In this document: one piece after another, positions 7,129 through 15,055 of the stretch | Position numbering within the stretch: position 1 is the stretch's first letter | Layout of the letters: the number at the start of each line of letters is the position of its first letter | Source: Alphaproteobacteria bacterium | GTDB lineage: Bacteria > Pseudomonadota > Alphaproteobacteria > JABAAW01 > JAHZMA01 | Length of the DNA stretch: 34,758 nt | Direction: 5' to 3' | Assembly (NCBI GenBank): GCA_022599575.1 | Contig: JAHZMA010000070.1 | Span: forward strand, 1 to 34,758 | Notes under the pieces: generated by a model | Told to the model about the DNA's origin: nothing | The model's input: the letters and a program-made list of their open reading frames with translations, nothing else | The model's database searches: none | Made by a program: the position numbers and the translations under genes

Positions 7129-9702
7129 CTAAGCCGCTTCGCTGGAAACCAAAATTTGTCGTTTGCCCGCTTGGTTTGCCGTTGATACAATGCCCTCTTC
7201 TTCCATCTGTTCTACCAGACGGGCGGCGCGGTTATAGCCAATTTGTAACTGCCGTTGGATAAAGCTGATTGAGATGCGCTGTTCTTTTAATATCAGCGCG
7301 ACTGCACGGTTATATAAATCATCGTCACCGCCTTTGCTGATGGTGAAATCATTGCCAGCATCATTGCTTTGTTCTTCGGTGAGACCTTCCACATAATCGG
7401 GCGCGGTTTGCGCGCGCCAATAGTCGCATACCGCTTCTACTTCATGGTCGGCAACAAAGGGGCCATGAATCCGTTGCATTTTAGAACCGCTTGGCAAAAA
7501 CAGCATATCGCCGCGCCCTAACAGATTTTCAGCCCCGCCATCGCCTAATATGGTGCGGCTATCGAATTTTGAGGTAACCTGATAGCTGATACGGGTTGGG
7601 AAATTAGCTTTAATCACGCCAGTAATAACATCAACCGATGGTCGCTGGGTTGCGGTAATCAGATGAATACCCGCCGCCCGTGCCATTTGCGCCAACCGTT
7701 GCAGTAACACTTCAATTTCTTTGCCCGCTACCAGCATTAAATCCGCCATTTCGTCAACAATAATCGCGATATAAGGCAAGGCATCGCCCTCATCTAGTTT
7801 ATTGTTATAATTGATAATATTGCGCGCATTACATTCCGACATTAATTGATAGCGTCTCTCCATTTCGCGCACCGCCCATTTCAGCGCAATGATGGCACGT
7901 TTCGGATCGGTAACAACTGGCGTTAGCAAATGCGGAATATCATTATAAGCCGATAATTCTAGCATTTTCGGGTCAATCATCATCATGCGGCATTGTTGCG
8001 GCGTGTAGCGGTAAAGCAATGATAATATCATCGCATTCACCCCAACCGATTTACCCGAACCTGTGGTGCCAGCAATCAGCAAATGTGGCATTTTCGCTAA
8101 ATCCACCACCATCGCCTTGCCGCCAATATCTTTGCCCAGCACAATCGGCAAATTGCCATTATGGTTTTGATAGACACGCGATTGCAAAATATCACGCAAA
8201 TTTACCATGCTTGGCGAATCATTGGGCAATTCAATGCCAATAACACTCTTGCCGCTTACGGGGGCAATCCGCACCGAATCTGCCGACATGCCACGCGCCA
8301 CATCATCGGCAAGCGCAACCACTTGACTGGTTTTAACGCCAGCGGCTGGTTCAAATTCATAAAGCGTGATAATCGGCCCTGATTGCGCGCTGTTAATCTC
8401 GCCCTTAATTTTGAAACTATGCAATAATGTTTGTAATTGACGCGCGGTTTCTTCAATTAATTCATCGGGCATCTGTTGCGCTTCGGCAGTTTGCTTTTGC
8501 AATAGATTTAATGGTGGCAAGTTAAACTGATTATGGGTAAATTCATCAGCAGGGATTTCATTGCGTGTTGCTTTTTGTAAAACTGCATCATCTTCATCAC
8601 TCATTTCCTCATCATCGCCAAAATCAGCATCATCTTCATCATCAAAATCATCATCAAAATCATAAGCATCATCATCACTCGGTTCAATCACCACATCTTT
8701 ATCATCGGAATGAATCAGGCGCAATTTATTATGGTCAGGCATATCATCATCATCGCCGTCACCGCGCATAAAGGATAGGTTATTGCCTGCTTCATCATCT
8801 TCTTCTTCATCTGCCTCATCATAATGATACGCGCCAATATGAATGGCCGAATGATTATCTGTGCTATCCTCTTCTTGTTTGCTATATTTTTGTTCATCTG
8901 CAATCAGCTGTTGGATATTCAGGATGTCGTCTTTATTGGCATCTTTATTGGCATCTTTATTATTGGGCGTGTGGTGAGCATTGCCCTTCACCACAATATG
9001 TGCCGTTTTCAATGGCAATGGTTTGGCTTTACGATGCGTTAATAACCGCCATAAATGGGCGAGCATCTGTAATGGAAATAATAATAAGCGCAACGCGCTA
9101 TTTTCGCCCGCCGCCATTTTTGTAAAAAATAAAGCAAGTGTAAGGCTAAGCGCAAGCTGAGCAATATCAAGCGCAAAAACGCCCGTCTGCGCCAATCGGC
9201 TGAAAAACATGCCAAATACGCCACCGCTACCAGCTGGCAGAAATGTGCTTTTCACCAAAATAGTTAAAAAACACGCAAACGCATTCACCGCAAGCAAGCT
9301 ATAAAGAAAAGATTTTTTAAGATGATGCTTTTTAGGCGATAAGTTCTGTTGGATATTTTCTTGGCGCATATGATGATATTTCGCCCCTGCCCATAATGCC
9401 AAAATTACCACCCATAAGAAACTGGCATAGCCCCAAAATTGAATCAATAAATCGGCGCTATAGGCACCGAATTTACCCATCCAATTATAGTTTTGCAAAA
9501 AGGTGGGCATGGTATTAAGCGAGGCATCAGATGGCTCGTAAGAATAAAGGGCAAAAAATAAAAAACCACTGCCCAAAACCAAGCCTATCAACACCAGCCT
9601 ATCGGCAATTTGTTTGCTAAAATATTTAATAAAATCGCTGAAACTACGCCTGATTTCGCTATGGCGGGTTTCTGGGAAATCAAAATTATGTGTATCGTCC
9701 AT
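7129..9702 (-). CDS. ftsK: DNA translocase FtsK
   Basis: FtsK couples septation to chromosome segregation by pumping DNA at the division site. The 857 aa protein has a hydrophobic N-terminal region with about four membrane segments (residues 30-205), a cytoplasmic linker (about 220-400) that becomes extremely acidic (long Asp/Glu runs), then the alpha/beta motor with Walker A GTTGSGKS (about 541), Walker B IIVDEMADL (about 649) and the ATQRPSVDVITG segment, and a C-terminal gamma winged helix (about 795-850) that reads polar DNA sequences. The length is normal for alphaproteobacteria. The ATG at 9702 has only a weak GGAT ribosome site. Its own promoter lies at 9749-9778 behind the aminotransferase gene. 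In many alphaproteobacteria lolA follows ftsK; here the palindromic element and lipoprotein genes do instead. Confidence 0.97.
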   Translation of the reverse strand: MDDTHNFDFPETRHSEIRRSFSDFIKYFSKQIADRLVLIGLVLGSGFLFFALYSYEPSDASLNTMPTFLQNYNWMGKFGAYSADLLIQFWGYASFLWVVILALWAGAKYHHMRQENIQQNLSPKKHHLKKSFLYSLLAVNAFACFLTILVKSTFLPAGSGGVFGMFFSRLAQTGVFALDIAQLALSLTLALFFTKMAAGENSALRLLLFPLQMLAHLWRLLTHRKAKPLPLKTAHIVVKGNAHHTPNNKDANKDANKDDILNIQQLIADEQKYSKQEEDSTDNHSAIHIGAYHYDEADEEEDDEAGNNLSFMRGDGDDDDMPDHNKLRLIHSDDKDVVIEPSDDDAYDFDDDFDDEDDADFGDDEEMSDEDDAVLQKATRNEIPADEFTHNQFNLPPLNLLQKQTAEAQQMPDELIEETARQLQTLLHSFKIKGEINSAQSGPIITLYEFEPAAGVKTSQVVALADDVARGMSADSVRIAPVSGKSVIGIELPNDSPSMVNLRDILQSRVYQNHNGNLPIVLGKDIGGKAMVVDLAKMPHLLIAGTTGSGKSVGVNAMILSLLYRYTPQQCRMMMIDPKMLELSAYNDIPHLLTPVVTDPKRAIIALKWAVREMERRYQLMSECNARNIINYNNKLDEGDALPYIAIIVDEMADLMLVAGKEIEVLLQRLAQMARAAGIHLITATQRPSVDVITGVIKANFPTRISYQVTSKFDSRTILGDGGAENLLGRGDMLFLPSGSKMQRIHGPFVADHEVEAVCDYWRAQTAPDYVEGLTEEQSNDAGNDFTISKGGDDDLYNRAVALILKEQRISISFIQRQLQIGYNRAARLVEQMEEEGIVSTANQAGKRQILVSSEAA
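8930..8961. repeat. In-frame 12 bp tandem repeat inside ftsK
   Basis: TCTTTATTGGCA occurs at 8930-8941 and 8942-8953, with a partial third copy to 8961. On the coding strand it gives repeated Asn-Lys-Asp-Ala units in the variable linker, where length change should be tolerated. Confidence 0.8.
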
Positions 9703-9748
9703 GATGCATATCCGTCATTTTTCCGCCCCAAATGATGATATGTTGATG

Positions 9749-9778
9749 ATTATAACCAGTCGCCATTATTAGCGTCAA
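9749..9778 (-). promoter_or_regulatory. Sigma-70-type promoter of ftsK
   Basis: On the minus strand TTGACG (9778-9773) and TATAAT (9754-9749) are separated by 18 nt, a near-consensus pair. Transcription would start near 9742, about 40 nt before the ftsK ATG, and the -35 begins 17 nt past the aminotransferase stop codon. ftsK can therefore be transcribed independently. Confidence 0.68.
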
Positions 9779-9795
9779 GTTTTTATATTACTTTG

Positions 9796-10995
9796 TTATG
9801 TTAGCAAAAACTGTGCTATCTTTTCTAATGCAGGGCGTAAAATTTTCTCTTCATGCACAATCGCAATCCGCACATATTCATCGCCCGATGTGGGCTGTGG
9901 TTTCGCCGTTTCTTCTTGTGCCAAACACATATAGCGACCCGGCATCACTTTGATATGTTGTTCCTGCCATAATTTCTTGGCAAATGCTTCGCCATCTTTC
10001 ACATTTACCCATAAAAACATACCTGCTTCGGGCAAATTTATTTTATCAGCACAGCCCATTTGCGTAAATACATCGGCAACAACATCAAATAAATGATTAT
10101 AATAGGCGCGCCCCTGTTTAACATGTTGTTCATCTTGCAATAATTTGACTGCCGCCGATAATAAAGGCGGTGGCACATGCGCGCCAGAAAAACCACGCAA
10201 AGACTGCAAATTATTGCTTAAATCATGATGCGTTATCACAATGCCAACCCTTAACCCTGGCGTACCAGAACGTTTGGAGAGTGAATTCACCACCCATAAT
10301 CTTTGCAATAAATTCGGATTTTGTGGCAATAATTGCAAAAAGCTGGGGGGGGGTGTTTGCCGATAAATTTCGCTGTAACATTCATCAGCGACAATCGCAA
10401 AATCATATTTTGCCGCATCATCAGCAATCTGTTGTAATTGTTGCAACCCCATCACCGAACCTGTTGGGTTGTTCGGATTGCAAATATAGCATAAAACCGT
10501 GTTATGCAAAATATCTTCTGGGATATTGCTAAAATCAGGGATAAAACCATTTTGTGCGTTTAAATCAAGCGGATAAGCGCGATAGCCCGCAATCTTTGCT
10601 GCCCCTTGATAGACATGATACATCGGATTGGGTAACAAAACCACAGGGTCTGGCTTATTGTGATATTGCGTAAATTGCGTGCATAATGCGATTTGAAACA
10701 ATGCTTCTCTGCCACCACAGCTTGGCAAAACAGCAATATCATTATCGGTTTCAATATCATAGCGGTTATGCACCCATTCGCGCACCGCTTGACGAAACGC
10801 AATTGTGCCAGAAGCTGGCGGATACATACCAAATTCATGCGCTTCATGGGCAATCACCTTGCCCACATTATCGGGCACAGGGCGTTGCGGCTCGCCAATA
10901 TGAAGCATCAATGCTTTCGCATCTTCTTTAGGGGTGGAAATGCCGCTCAATAATTGGTTTAAGCGCAAATAAGGTGAAGCTGGTAAATGATTCAT
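9796..10995 (-). CDS. dapC: PLP-dependent class I/II aminotransferase, DapC-like
   Basis: A fold-type I aminotransferase of 399 aa. Visible landmarks are the SCGGREALFQ turn that binds cofactor phosphate, the NPNNPTG motif, the VADECYSEIY strand with the cofactor-ring Asp and Tyr, SLSKRSGTPGLRVG with the Schiff-base Lys near residue 240, and a C-terminal EYVRIAI carrying the substrate-carboxylate Arg. The SLSKRS-PGLR signature and overall length fit the succinyldiaminopimelate transaminase subgroup (lysine/peptidoglycan biosynthesis), but related subgroups share it, so the substrate is tentative. Start at ATG 10993-10995; the preceding TTG is also possible. A run of nine C in the coding strand (10345-10353) encodes part of TPPPS and could slip. 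Confidence 0.78.
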   Translation of the reverse strand: MNHLPASPYLRLNQLLSGISTPKEDAKALMLHIGEPQRPVPDNVGKVIAHEAHEFGMYPPASGTIAFRQAVREWVHNRYDIETDNDIAVLPSCGGREALFQIALCTQFTQYHNKPDPVVLLPNPMYHVYQGAAKIAGYRAYPLDLNAQNGFIPDFSNIPEDILHNTVLCYICNPNNPTGSVMGLQQLQQIADDAAKYDFAIVADECYSEIYRQTPPPSFLQLLPQNPNLLQRLWVVNSLSKRSGTPGLRVGIVITHHDLSNNLQSLRGFSGAHVPPPLLSAAVKLLQDEQHVKQGRAYYNHLFDVVADVFTQMGCADKINLPEAGMFLWVNVKDGEAFAKKLWQEQHIKVMPGRYMCLAQEETAKPQPTSGDEYVRIAIVHEEKILRPALEKIAQFLLT

Positions 10996-11034
10996 CAATT
11001 AACCCATCAAATGATGACCTATTATAAACATCTT

Positions 11035-11063
11035 ACTATAAAGATTTATCACCATGCTGACAA
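11035..11063 (-). promoter_or_regulatory. Sigma-70-type promoter of the aminotransferase gene
   Basis: On the minus strand TTGTCA (11063-11058) and TATAGT (11040-11035) are separated by 17 nt, each five of six to consensus. Transcription would start near 11028, between the DUF1289 stop and the aminotransferase start. Confidence 0.62.
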
Positions 11064-11094
11064 GTTTTATTTTGCACTATTTATTTTGCGCTGT

Positions 11095-11307
11095 TTATCT
11101 TTTTCTACGTCTTGGCTTTTTATCAGCATCACTGGTGCGCCCCAAAGCGCGTCTTCTTTGCTTTAATTCTTGCAGAATCACCAGCCGCTTTTCATTATCT
11201 AATGATATCCACAGCGTGATTTCATCACGATGGCGCAAGCAACCAATGCAATAATCATGGTTATCAAGCTGACACACGCCAACACAAGGGGAAATAATAT
11301 CGATCAT
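11095..11307 (-). CDS. DUF1289 family small Cys-rich protein
   Basis: A 70 aa protein with the DUF1289 signature: SPCVGVCQLD, YCIGC and an RxxDEITLWxxLxxE segment. The four cysteines (near residues 8, 12, 20 and 23) suggest metal or iron-sulfur binding, which is unproven for the family; the tail is very basic (KKPRRRKR). It lies upstream of the aminotransferase and ftsK on the same strand. No Shine-Dalgarno sequence precedes the ATG at 11307; TATAAA lies nine nt upstream, so a leaderless or nearly leaderless mRNA is possible. Function not known. Confidence 0.85.
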   Translation of the reverse strand: MIDIISPCVGVCQLDNHDYCIGCLRHRDEITLWISLDNEKRLVILQELKQRRRALGRTSDADKKPRRRKR

Positions 11308-11421
11308 AGTATAATTTTATAGATTATTTTAGGAAGTAACAAGATATATATTCTATCGTGATGTATTTTATGCTAGATTGCAACATCATTATATTTTAGT
11401 CCATGAAAGATAGGGGAAAAA

Positions 11422-12426
11422 ATGGAAGATAATTATCGCTTAATTGGAATCGGCAATGCGCTTTCGGATATTGTCGTTGATGTTTCAGACAGTTTCTTAC
11501 ACCGTTATGATTTAATAAAAGGCACCATGCTATTATTCGATGAATATATGCTTCAAGAGATGCTACAGGCACTTGGTACAGAAGGTTTAGAAGTGTTCCC
11601 CGGTGGGTCATGTGGCAATGCAATTGCTGTTTTCGCCAATTTAGGTGGCAAAGGTGGCTTTATTGGCAAGGTAGGCGATGATGATCACGGGCGCAAATAT
11701 CGTGCTTCGCTAGAAACATTCGGCATTCAATTTTTATGCCCACTCACCGAAAATGCAGTAAGTGGCAGTTGCATGGTGATGGTAACCCCCGATGCTCAGC
11801 GCACAATGGCAACCGCTTTAGGCGTTGCCGCCAATATTCAGCCATCGGATATTGATGAAAATATTATCAAAAAAGCATCTGCCATCTATTTAGAAGGTTA
11901 TCTTTACGATAAAGATGATGCAAAGGCGGCGTTGGAAAAGGCGGCTAAAATTGCGCGTCAAAATAATGCTGAAATCTCGCTCTCGCTTTCTGATATTTTC
12001 TGTATCGAACGGCATCGTGATGATTTTCTTAAGCTTATCAATGAATCATGCGATATTGTTTTCGGCAATGAACATGAATTTTATACGCTTTACGATGTTA
12101 CTAGCCGCGATGAAATTATTTCTCATCTGCAAAGTTTGAATAAAATATTTTGTTTTACCTTAGGGGCAGATGGCGCGATCATCATCAAGGGCAAAGAAAA
12201 ATATGTGATTCCACCCTATCATTTGGGTGGCACAAGCGATACGACTGGTGCGGGTGATAATTTTGCTGGTGGCTTTTTATATGGTTTCCATCATGATTTA
12301 ACATTGGAACAATCAGGACATTTGGGAAGCCTGTTGGCAGGTGATGTGGTAACACATCATGGGCCACGCTCGGTTAATAATGTGCAGGAATTAATACAAA
12401 AACATCTTGATTTTCAAGTGCCATAA
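11422..12426 (+). CDS. PfkB-family carbohydrate kinase, probable adenosine kinase
   Basis: A 334 aa ribokinase-fold kinase. GIGNALSDIVVDV at the N-terminus, FPGGSCGNA near residue 58, GKVGDDDHG near residue 87 and GTSDTTGAGDNFAGG near residue 270 are the PfkB landmarks; the Asp of GAGD (about 278) is the catalytic base in this family. The N-terminal GNALSDIVV and the spacing fit the alphaproteobacterial sugar/adenosine kinase group, which phosphorylates adenosine to AMP in purine salvage; another nucleoside or sugar is possible. The ATG at 11422 follows AGGGGA. The stop is 11 nt before dprA, so the two are probably co-transcribed. Confidence 0.85.
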   Translation: MEDNYRLIGIGNALSDIVVDVSDSFLHRYDLIKGTMLLFDEYMLQEMLQALGTEGLEVFPGGSCGNAIAVFANLGGKGGFIGKVGDDDHGRKYRASLETFGIQFLCPLTENAVSGSCMVMVTPDAQRTMATALGVAANIQPSDIDENIIKKASAIYLEGYLYDKDDAKAALEKAAKIARQNNAEISLSLSDIFCIERHRDDFLKLINESCDIVFGNEHEFYTLYDVTSRDEIISHLQSLNKIFCFTLGADGAIIIKGKEKYVIPPYHLGGTSDTTGAGDNFAGGFLYGFHHDLTLEQSGHLGSLLAGDVVTHHGPRSVNNVQELIQKHLDFQVP

Positions 12427-12437
12427 TGGCGTGAAAA

Positions 12438-13529
12438 ATGGCGAATCAACAAGAATTAATAGCGCGTTTGCGTCTGTTTAGAAGCACCAATATCGGTGCG
12501 GTTGGCTTTCATCAATTCATCAATCATTATGGGTCGGCCATTAAGGTTTTAGAAAATTTGCCAAAACTATATCGTGGTAAAAAAATTGAACTCATCAGCG
12601 ACAATAAAATCAACGAAGAATGGCAGAATCTCACAAAGTTAGGTGGAAAATTTATCTTTCATGGCGATGATGCCTATCCGCCTTTGTTACGCAATTTACC
12701 CGATGCGCCGCCTATCTTAAGCCTGCGTGGTAATGAAAATCTATTAAAAAACGATATAATAGCTATGGTGGGGGCGCGCAACGCATCGGTAAGTGGCTGC
12801 AAAATCGCCATGCAGTTAGCGCATGATTTAACGCAATTAGGCTATAATGTGGTGACAGGTTTTGCGCGTGGTATTGATATCGCCGCCCATCAGACTGCCC
12901 TACAACAAGCGCGTGCCATTGGCGTATTAGCGGGCGGTGTTAATCATATTTATCCGCCGCAACATCATGAATTTTATCAGCAGACATTAAAATATGGTGC
13001 AATGATAAGCGAACGCCCGCTTGATTATCATGCTAATGCATCGGCTTTTCCGCGCCGTAACCGTATCATTGCGGGCATGGCAAAAGCGGTGGTGGTGGTA
13101 GAGGCGGCGCAAAAATCTGGCTCTTTAATTACCGCACAATATGGCGAAAAATACGGGCGCACTATCTGCGCTTTACCGGGCTCACCACTTGATGGCCGCG
13201 CACAAGGGGCAAATCAGCTGATTAAAAAAGGCGCGTTTTTGGTGGAAAATGCCGAAGATATTATTGCTGCCATCAATCAACAAAATCATGTGCAAGAACA
13301 AGAAACATTCGATTTTTCTAGCGATATGATGCCACTGGATTTTGATGATGATGCGCTAGAAAATGCGTGTGATGCGATTATGAACGCGTTAAGCCCTACC
13401 CCTAGCACGATTGATGATTTGATTGTGCATTTGCAAATCAGCCCCGCTATCATCAATGCAGCATTGCTAATGCTGGAATTAGAGGGCAAGGTGCATCGCT
13501 TCCCCGGTAATAAATTTTCGAGTGGGTGA
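12438..13529 (+). CDS. dprA: DNA-processing protein DprA
   Basis: DprA loads RecA on incoming single-stranded DNA during natural transformation and is also conserved in non-competent bacteria. The 363 aa protein has an N-terminal helical region, then the Rossmann-like core with FHGDDAYPPLL, MVGARNAS, GFARGIDIAAHQTAL (about residue 140), GVLAGGVNHIYP, SERP, FPRRNRIIAG, VVVEAAQKSGSLITA and LPGSPLDGRAQGANQLI, all DprA hallmarks. The last 60 or so residues form the DprA winged helix (TIDDLIVHLQIS...GKVHRFPGNKF). No strong ribosome site precedes the ATG, so coupling with the kinase gene 11 nt upstream is likely. No other competence genes are visible. Confidence 0.96.
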   Translation: MANQQELIARLRLFRSTNIGAVGFHQFINHYGSAIKVLENLPKLYRGKKIELISDNKINEEWQNLTKLGGKFIFHGDDAYPPLLRNLPDAPPILSLRGNENLLKNDIIAMVGARNASVSGCKIAMQLAHDLTQLGYNVVTGFARGIDIAAHQTALQQARAIGVLAGGVNHIYPPQHHEFYQQTLKYGAMISERPLDYHANASAFPRRNRIIAGMAKAVVVVEAAQKSGSLITAQYGEKYGRTICALPGSPLDGRAQGANQLIKKGAFLVENAEDIIAAINQQNHVQEQETFDFSSDMMPLDFDDDALENACDAIMNALSPTPSTIDDLIVHLQISPAIINAALLMLELEGKVHRFPGNKFSSG

Positions 13530-13569
13530 TTCAGGCAGAGATTTGTTTATTCGCTAGCAATTAAAACCA

Positions 13570-13598
13570 TTGCTTGTTTTATGCTATTAGCATAAAAT
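13570..13598 (+). promoter_or_regulatory. Possible sigma-70-type promoter overlapping an AT-rich dyad
   Basis: TTGCTT (13570-13575) and TAAAAT (13593-13598, five of six) are 17 nt apart. The spacer and -10 coincide with the perfect inverted repeat TTTTATGCT/AGCATAAAA (13577-13585 and 13589-13597), which could be an operator. Transcription would start near 13605, about 30 nt before the STAS/ATPase gene. Confidence 0.42.
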
Positions 13599-13634
13599 AA
13601 ATGCGGTTATGTATTCGTATTTTATGAGGTGATG

Positions 13635-14906
13635 ATGCAAATAGAACGTAACAATCATATTATCAAAGTAACAGGCACTTATCATAATAAATCTGGTGAG
13701 GCTGATAAATTAGTCCGTATTTTTTGTAGAGTTCTTTATGAAACAATAGATAAAAAAGGCTTTTCAGACATTATATTAGATTTTTCTGATATTGGCAGAA
13801 TTGATGCGGCTTTTATCGTGCCTTTATTGCCTATTATCAATCGCTATCGTCAAGAAAAAAATATCGATTTTAGTCTTCGTTTGCCTGACTATGATGTTAC
13901 CGAAAGACTGTTTATTAATGCAAATTGGGCGCATTTTATTGAGCCTAATAAATATCCGCAAAAAGATTTTGAATCTAATACAAAACATATTCCAACATTA
14001 CAGTATCATAATGAGGATGAACTCTATAATATTGTCAATAAAGTGTTAGAGATGGTTGCACAAACACTTGAAAATATAACGATTGATGATATTACTGCGA
14101 TTGAATGGTCACTTAATGAGATAGCAGATAATGTATTAAATCATTCACAATCTTCTATTGGTGGTTTTGCTTCTGCATCATGTTTGCCACAATATTATGA
14201 TGGGAAGAAAATAGAAATCATTGTCGCAGATGCGGGTATAGGTATCCCAGCATCTTTAAGTTTATATCACCAGCCTGAACAAGCATTGCAACGCGCCATT
14301 GAAGAGGGCGAGACAAGAGATGAAACATCTAATCAAGGCAATGGGTTATATTACTCCTATCAATTAGCAGTTAATTCAGAAAGTGATTTTGAAATATCAT
14401 CACATGAGGGTCATTTATTATATTCCTCTGGTGGTGGACAAGAAGTCGAGCAAAAAAGACCACCTTATACAGGCACAATGGTGCGCTATATTTTAGATTG
14501 TGCTGACCCTAACTTACTTGCGATGACGTTTGGCGATAATAAACGTAAACCCAATTCTGTTTTTATTGATAGCGAATATAGTAAAGATTTTTGTATAGAC
14601 TTAAAAACAGAGAAATATGCAAGATTATGTGTTTCGCGTGAAGGGGCGGCTGAATTGCGGAAAATAATTCTCAATCACATCAATTTATTAGAAGATGGCA
14701 AAATGATAGAAATTGACTTTACCAATAAAGCGGTGATTACAAGCTCGGCGGCTGATGAAATTTTTGGTAAATTAATTGCAGAAATTGGTATGATGGGTTT
14801 TTATCAATCTGTAAAAATGCTCAATATGAACTCAACCATTGCAAAAATTATCGATAAAGCTGTGGCAAAAAGACTAGCCAGCAACGGTAATGGACACAAG
14901 AAATAG
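13635..14906 (+). CDS. STAS-like / HATPase / DUF4325 three-domain regulatory protein
   Basis: Start at ATG 13635, 5 nt after GAGG; a GTG at 13629 and an ATG at 13632 are also in frame. In the 423 aa product, residues about 35-90 resemble a STAS fold (IILDFSDIGRIDAAFIVPLL). The middle is a GHKL ATPase with N box NEIADNVLNHS (about 157), G1 box DAGIGIP (about 198) and G2 box NQGNGLYY (about 233). The C-terminal 85 residues match the STAS-like DUF4325 domain (MIEIDFTNKAVITSSAADEI, FGKLIAEIG). Such parts occur in anti-sigma kinase and anti-anti-sigma partner-switching proteins, usually as separate polypeptides. No phosphoacceptor His box or membrane segment is seen. It directly precedes the flagellar block on the same strand, but has its own likely promoter. 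Target unknown. Confidence 0.75.
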   Translation: MQIERNNHIIKVTGTYHNKSGEADKLVRIFCRVLYETIDKKGFSDIILDFSDIGRIDAAFIVPLLPIINRYRQEKNIDFSLRLPDYDVTERLFINANWAHFIEPNKYPQKDFESNTKHIPTLQYHNEDELYNIVNKVLEMVAQTLENITIDDITAIEWSLNEIADNVLNHSQSSIGGFASASCLPQYYDGKKIEIIVADAGIGIPASLSLYHQPEQALQRAIEEGETRDETSNQGNGLYYSYQLAVNSESDFEISSHEGHLLYSSGGGQEVEQKRPPYTGTMVRYILDCADPNLLAMTFGDNKRKPNSVFIDSEYSKDFCIDLKTEKYARLCVSREGAAELRKIILNHINLLEDGKMIEIDFTNKAVITSSAADEIFGKLIAEIGMMGFYQSVKMLNMNSTIAKIIDKAVAKRLASNGNGHKK

Positions 14907-14950
14907 CCTATCCCGCTATACTCAACACCCATAAAGTGCGTTTTTTAGTT

Positions 14951-14968
14951 TTGGCACACTATTTGCTT
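14951..14968 (+). promoter_or_regulatory. Sigma-54 promoter P1 of fliK
   Basis: TTGGCACACTATTTGCTT carries the -24 GG (14953-14954) and -12 GC (14965-14966) with exactly 12 positions between equivalent bases, plus the flanking TTGGCAC and TTGCT. Transcription would start near 14978. Confidence 0.8.
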
Positions 14969-15001
14969 AAGTAACCGAAGAAGTTTTATTGATGCCCTCA
15001 C

Positions 15002-15019
15002 TTGGCATGAATATTGCAT
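15002..15019 (+). promoter_or_regulatory. Sigma-54 promoter P2 of fliK
   Basis: TTGGCATGAATATTGCAT has GG at 15004-15005 and GC at 15016-15017 with correct spacing, 51 bp downstream of P1. Transcription would start near 15029, giving a 27-nt leader before the GTG start of fliK. Confidence 0.8.
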
Positions 15020-15055
15020 ATCTATTGATTATCAAGAAGTGATAAGGATAGGCTA

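Noticed and set aside
13577-13597. Rho-independent terminator after dprA
   Set aside because: The stem is all but AT-only and no T run follows; an operator or promoter-overlapping dyad fits better.
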